This document shows positions 49,568 through 52,261 of a DNA stretch of 52,261 nt, piece after piece. How positions within the stretch are numbered: the stretch's first letter is position 1; every line of letters starts with the position of its first letter. The DNA comes from Myxococcus llanfairpwllgwyngyllgogerychwyrndrobwllllantysiliogogogochensis (GTDB taxonomy: Bacteria > Myxococcota > Myxococcia > Myxococcales > Myxococcaceae): NCBI RefSeq assembly GCF_006636215.1, contig NZ_VIFM01000055.1, positions 1 to 52,261 of the forward strand, given 5' to 3'. The position numbers and the translations under genes were made by a program. Below the pieces are notes generated by a model, which worked only from the letters and a program-made list of their open reading frames with translations, was not told the DNA's origin and did not search any database.

Positions 49568-50548
49568 ATGAGACGTCGGTTCTTCCTCAAGTTCGCGGCC
49601 ATGACCCTCGCGGCCAGCACGCTCGGCGCTTGTGCATCCCACCCGGAGTCCCACTCCACCACGGCTGGCGTCACGGCGGTCCAGGTGACGGACGCGGCGA
49701 CCTGGCGCGCGGCGCGACGCTTCGCCCCGCTCTCGTTCGGAAAGATTGCCTATGTGGAGCGAGGCTCGGGTGATGTCGCCCTGTTCCTCCACGGCGCTCC
49801 CCTCAATGGCTTCCAGTGGCGCGGCGCGTTCGACCGGCTGTGCGACCTCCGGCGCTGCATCGCTCCTGACTTCATGGGCCTGGGCTACTCGGAGGTCCCC
49901 GAGCACCAGTCACTGGCCGCCGCTGCCCAGGTGGACATGCTCGCGGCCCTGCTCGACTCGCTCGGCGCCTCTCAGGTCGACATCGTCGCCAGTGACAGCG
50001 GAGGCGCGGTCGCCCAGCTCTTCCTGGTCAAGTTCCCAGCGCGGGTACGGACACTCCTCCTGACGAACTGCGACACCGAGCCGAACAGCCCTCCACCCAA
50101 GGTCATGCCGGCCATCGAGCTGGCTCGCGCAGGGACGCTCGCGGCCGACACCGCCGCGTGGCTCACCGACCCCGCCATGGCTCGCGCGACGTTCGGCGCG
50201 GCTGTCTTCCAGAACCCCAACACCCTCACCAACGAGGTCATCGAAACCTACGCCTCGCCCGTCGTGAGCTCGCCGAAGCGGCAGGCCCAGTACCACGCCT
50301 TCCACCAGGCGTTTCTCCCCAACCCGCTGGCGGGAATCGAGGCGAAGCTCCTTGGCGCCCACATCCCGGTCCGCATCGTCTGGGGCGCAAGCGACGACAT
50401 CTTCTCGAACGAGGACGCGCACTACCTCGACCGCACGTTCCCCGGCTCCCGGGGGATTCGCTTCGTGCCGGGCGGGAAGCTGTTCTTCCAGGAGGAGAAC
50501 CCCGACATCATCGCGGAGGAAGCCCTCCGTCTGTGGAAGGTCGACTGA
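49568..50548 (+). CDS. Exported alpha/beta hydrolase with Asp nucleophile
   Basis: 326 aa from ATG 49568. The N-terminus MRRRFFLKFAAMTLAASTLG-AC combines a Tat-like RRxFLK with a lipobox (Cys22). Fold motifs: 'VALFLHGAPLNGFQWRGAFD' (HGxP oxyanion), 'RCIAPDFMGLGYSEVPEH', and the elbow 'VDIVASDSGGAVAQLFLVKF'. Aligned with GHDRGG/GNDTGG elbows, the nucleophile is Asp143, as in haloalkane dehalogenases and epoxide hydrolases, not Ser. An acid 'VWGASDDIFSNEDAHYLD' follows; the final His is not certain because the C-terminus reads 'GGKLFFQEENPDIIAEE', where Gln-Glu replaces the usual His-x. Activity may be altered. Regulated by the divergent AraC gene, probably. Confidence 0.87.
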   Translation: MRRRFFLKFAAMTLAASTLGACASHPESHSTTAGVTAVQVTDAATWRAARRFAPLSFGKIAYVERGSGDVALFLHGAPLNGFQWRGAFDRLCDLRRCIAPDFMGLGYSEVPEHQSLAAAAQVDMLAALLDSLGASQVDIVASDSGGAVAQLFLVKFPARVRTLLLTNCDTEPNSPPPKVMPAIELARAGTLAADTAAWLTDPAMARATFGAAVFQNPNTLTNEVIETYASPVVSSPKRQAQYHAFHQAFLPNPLAGIEAKLLGAHIPVRIVWGASDDIFSNEDAHYLDRTFPGSRGIRFVPGGKLFFQEENPDIIAEEALRLWKVD

Positions 50549-50675
50549 CTGCCTCCGTGGGGACGGGAGACGGCATCCTCGCGAGCTTCAGAGGGTCCGA
50601 AAACCGCGGGGCAGGTCATCCACCTCCGTGGCGGGCCCGTTGCGTCCGCTCCTCGATGCTCCCAGGCAGACACAC

Positions 50676-50705
50676 CCGCCGGGGCCCGTGCAGGCGCCCC
50701 GGCGG
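50676..50705. terminator. Bidirectional hairpin between convergent genes
   Basis: CCGCCGGGGC (50676-50685) pairs perfectly with GCCCCGGCGG (50696-50705), loop 10 nt, between the hydrolase and metalloprotease stops. No T-tract on either side. Confidence 0.55.
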
Positions 50706-50738
50706 TGGGATTCGACTCTTCCGCGACAGGAGGCGGAC

Positions 50739-51956
50739 TTACGGAGCGCGCGCCAGGTCCACGGTGAGGCAGGGCTCCATCTTCTCGGGGGTCACGAGGA
50801 AAGGCGCCTCGCGGTCCAGGTGCCGGGAGATGCCCGGCGTGGCGAAGCCAATCTGGCCGCCGCCGTCGTAGATCAGGGCCAACCAGTCATTCTGCGCCGC
50901 GGGGAATACATCCCCAGCGAAGCCGTTGCGGTTGAAATCCAACGAATAGGCGCCGTTGTCGACTTGGACGTTGTTGTTGAAGTCGAGGAAGTTGCCTGCA
51001 TGGCCAAAAATATTGACGCCGTTGACGCGCACTCCGCCGATGCGGTCAAGGTCCGCTTCCGTGGTAGGCGCAATAGGCGCGAACGCAGAAGTCTCAAGGA
51101 TATTCTGCTCACTGAAGGCAGCAACCCGCACACGCGAGTAGTCGAGCACGCCGCCAATGTTGTCAATGACGAACCCATGAAACTGGTATTCGTAGTTCAT
51201 GATGCTCAGGTAGTTGGGCTTGTAGTTGGCACCGTCATTGCCACCGTGGTCCAGGCCGATGTTGTGTCCCAACTCGTGCATCAGGGTGCCAGCCACCGCC
51301 ACGTTCGGTACGCCGCCCCAAAAGCCCAGTGACACCACGAAGTCCTGGGCAGGCAGCCCGCGCGAGATGCCGCTGGAGTTGCCCCCGTTGTATCTGTGCG
51401 CGAACAGCATGTAATGGAAGTACGGCGCGCGGCTCGCGGCGAAGTACTTGGCCTTGATCTTGTCGAAGTCGGTCCAGACAGGACTCAAGTCCAGGTCCAC
51501 GTCCGCGGCGGCGATCTCCTGACTCACCACCAGGTGCAGCGTGATGCCCGTGGACCCATTCGGGTTGCTCACCGGCGCTTTGGCGAAAGCCGTGATGACG
51601 CTGTTCAGCGTGTCCTGGGTCGGCAGGAGGCCGGGAAGGTAGTCCACTTCCACGAAGATATCCTTCTTGCGCGGGTTGGCGCCGAGGGCACTCAAATCCA
51701 CGCCGCCGAAGCCGAACAACTCCACGTAGTCGCTGAGGCGGTCCCCGTCCGTGTCAGCGTTGTTCGGATTGGTGCCAAACACTACCTCCACGATGTCGCA
51801 GACGCCATCCTGGTCTGTATCCAGTGAGGTCAGGAGACAGCCGAGAGGGAGCGGGAGTGGCACAGCCTCTGCGACCACCTCATCCTGGCGAGTACTGCTC
51901 TGTACCTCGTCCGGTGGAGCCACGTTGCCGCAGGCGGTCAAACCGGTGAGCGTCAA
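50739..51956 (-). CDS. HELGH metalloprotease-like lipoprotein, signal peptide truncated
   Basis: 405 codons from TTG 51956. It begins 'TLTGLTACGN': a lipobox (LTAC) is present but the basic and hydrophobic part of the signal is missing, because the first four codons lie in the IS end at 51945. Next come Asp-rich calcium-type loops ('SLDTDQDGVCDIVEVVFGTN', 'PNNADTDGDRLSDYVELFGF') and the zinc site 'GTLMHELGHNIGLDHGGNDG' (HExxHxxGxxH, metzincin-like), 'YLSIMNYEYQFHGFVIDNIG' supplying the Met-turn-like SIMNY, and 'FLDFNNNVQVDNGAYSLDFN'. Without the signal it is probably not exported, hence likely non-functional or dependent on a fused upstream frame. Confidence 0.85.
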   Translation of the reverse strand: MTLTGLTACGNVAPPDEVQSSTRQDEVVAEAVPLPLPLGCLLTSLDTDQDGVCDIVEVVFGTNPNNADTDGDRLSDYVELFGFGGVDLSALGANPRKKDIFVEVDYLPGLLPTQDTLNSVITAFAKAPVSNPNGSTGITLHLVVSQEIAAADVDLDLSPVWTDFDKIKAKYFAASRAPYFHYMLFAHRYNGGNSSGISRGLPAQDFVVSLGFWGGVPNVAVAGTLMHELGHNIGLDHGGNDGANYKPNYLSIMNYEYQFHGFVIDNIGGVLDYSRVRVAAFSEQNILETSAFAPIAPTTEADLDRIGGVRVNGVNIFGHAGNFLDFNNNVQVDNGAYSLDFNRNGFAGDVFPAAQNDWLALIYDGGGQIGFATPGISRHLDREAPFLVTPEKMEPCLTVDLARAP

Positions 51957-52261
51957 GGTAGATGTCGCGTGAGAGGGTTCAGCCGATGCGCTTCATCTCC
52001 TGCACGGCCGGGATGAGGCTGGGCGAGGGGCCCAGGCGGACGGAGCCCGCGGGAGTCCAGTTGCGCGTGACGCGGCTCCATCGCTCCGGGTGACGGGATT
52101 GGGCGCGCTGGTACACCCGGTGGCGTCGAGCCATCAGCGAGGCCTCGCGACCGAAGTGCCTGTCGTCAGGCGTGACGAAGCGGATGGCGGAGTGAAGGTG
52201 CTCGGTGTTGTACCAATCCACGAAGCGCGTCACCCAGTCGTGCGCATCCTCGGCGGACGCA
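51945..52261 (-). mobile_element. IS3-type element, right end (continues beyond window)
   Basis: The end begins GGTGAGCGTCAAGGTAGATG and matches the solo end at 30558-30618. Inside it lies the transposase C-terminus. The other end is outside the window. Confidence 0.75.
51979..52261 (-). CDS. IS3-family transposase, C-terminal part (partial at window edge)
   Basis: The open frame enters from the right edge: 'AEDAHDWVTRFVDWYNTEHL', 'HSAIRFVTPDDRHFGREASL', 'MARRHRVYQRAQSRHPERWS', ending 'VQEMKRIG'. 'WYNTEHLHSAIRFVTPDDRH' is the conserved end of the IS3-type integrase core (YNxxRxHxxLxxxTPxxxx). The start and catalytic DDE residues lie beyond the window, so intactness is unknown. Confidence 0.88.
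   Translation of the reverse strand, partial: ASAEDAHDWVTRFVDWYNTEHLHSAIRFVTPDDRHFGREASLMARRHRVYQRAQSRHPERWSRVTRNWTPAGSVRLGPSPSLIPAVQEMKRIG

Overview
The window looks like a myxobacterial chromosome, most likely Myxococcaceae (Myxococcus, Corallococcus or Pyxidicoccus). The evidence is the uniformly high G+C, a DUSAM-domain gene and TIGR02996 'repeat-companion' genes (both families nearly confined to this group), an Imm11-like gene, and many secreted lipoproteins. No rRNA, tRNA, CRISPR array, phage module or housekeeping gene was recognised. It reads as an accessory region, rich in orphan secreted or membrane proteins, IS debris and decaying gene copies.

Layout. 1-2.1 kb: RDD membrane protein followed by a HEAT-repeat lipoprotein that leaves the window. 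2.3-9.4 kb: Imm11-like orphan, a membrane-anchored protein with an exonuclease VII large-subunit (XseA)-like domain, a Cys-rich lipoprotein/DUSAM pair, IS3 remnants, a two-module membrane protein, and copies of an unrecognised gene family. 10-14.4 kb: five same-strand genes; the upstream three overlap by 4 nt each and end in an LRAT/NlpC-P60-type papain-like protein, followed by a zinc-ribbon protein and an M41-like HESAH protein. 15-19 kb: a HEPN-like gene, a protein with ten 16-residue RDPGG repeats, a probable small RNA with a strong intrinsic terminator, and an NTF2-like secreted protein. 19-26 kb: IS5, IS3 and ISL3 remnants, an apparently intact integrase-type transposase, a beta-propeller lipoprotein and a CTP-synthase-tail-like amidotransferase. 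26-36 kb: TPR protein, V8-like protease, cupin, a decayed tandem array of TIGR02996 paralogues, and an AraC regulator with a HEMLH lipoprotein. 36-52 kb: DUF1801, a truncated cadherin-like lipoprotein, a WRSDGT-repeat lipoprotein, a leucine-rich-repeat lipoprotein, two translationally coupled DOMON/CBM9-like secreted proteins, DUF1993, a divergent AraC/hydrolase pair, and a metalloprotease whose signal peptide has been cut by an IS end.

How it fits together. Three signals recur. (i) A gene family present as one full, one truncated and three fragmentary copies, all on the minus strand. (ii) A short intergenic repeat (core AATTCGGTCGCTGCGTCA) in about nine places and both orientations. (iii) IS3-type ends at several break points. 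Together they suggest repeated recombination and deletion between secreted-protein and immunity-like cassettes. The best candidates for an undescribed system are the LRAT-containing five-gene cluster, the membrane-tethered XseA-like protein, the RDPGG-repeat protein and the structured RNA near 18.4 kb. Function is inferred from motifs and context only.
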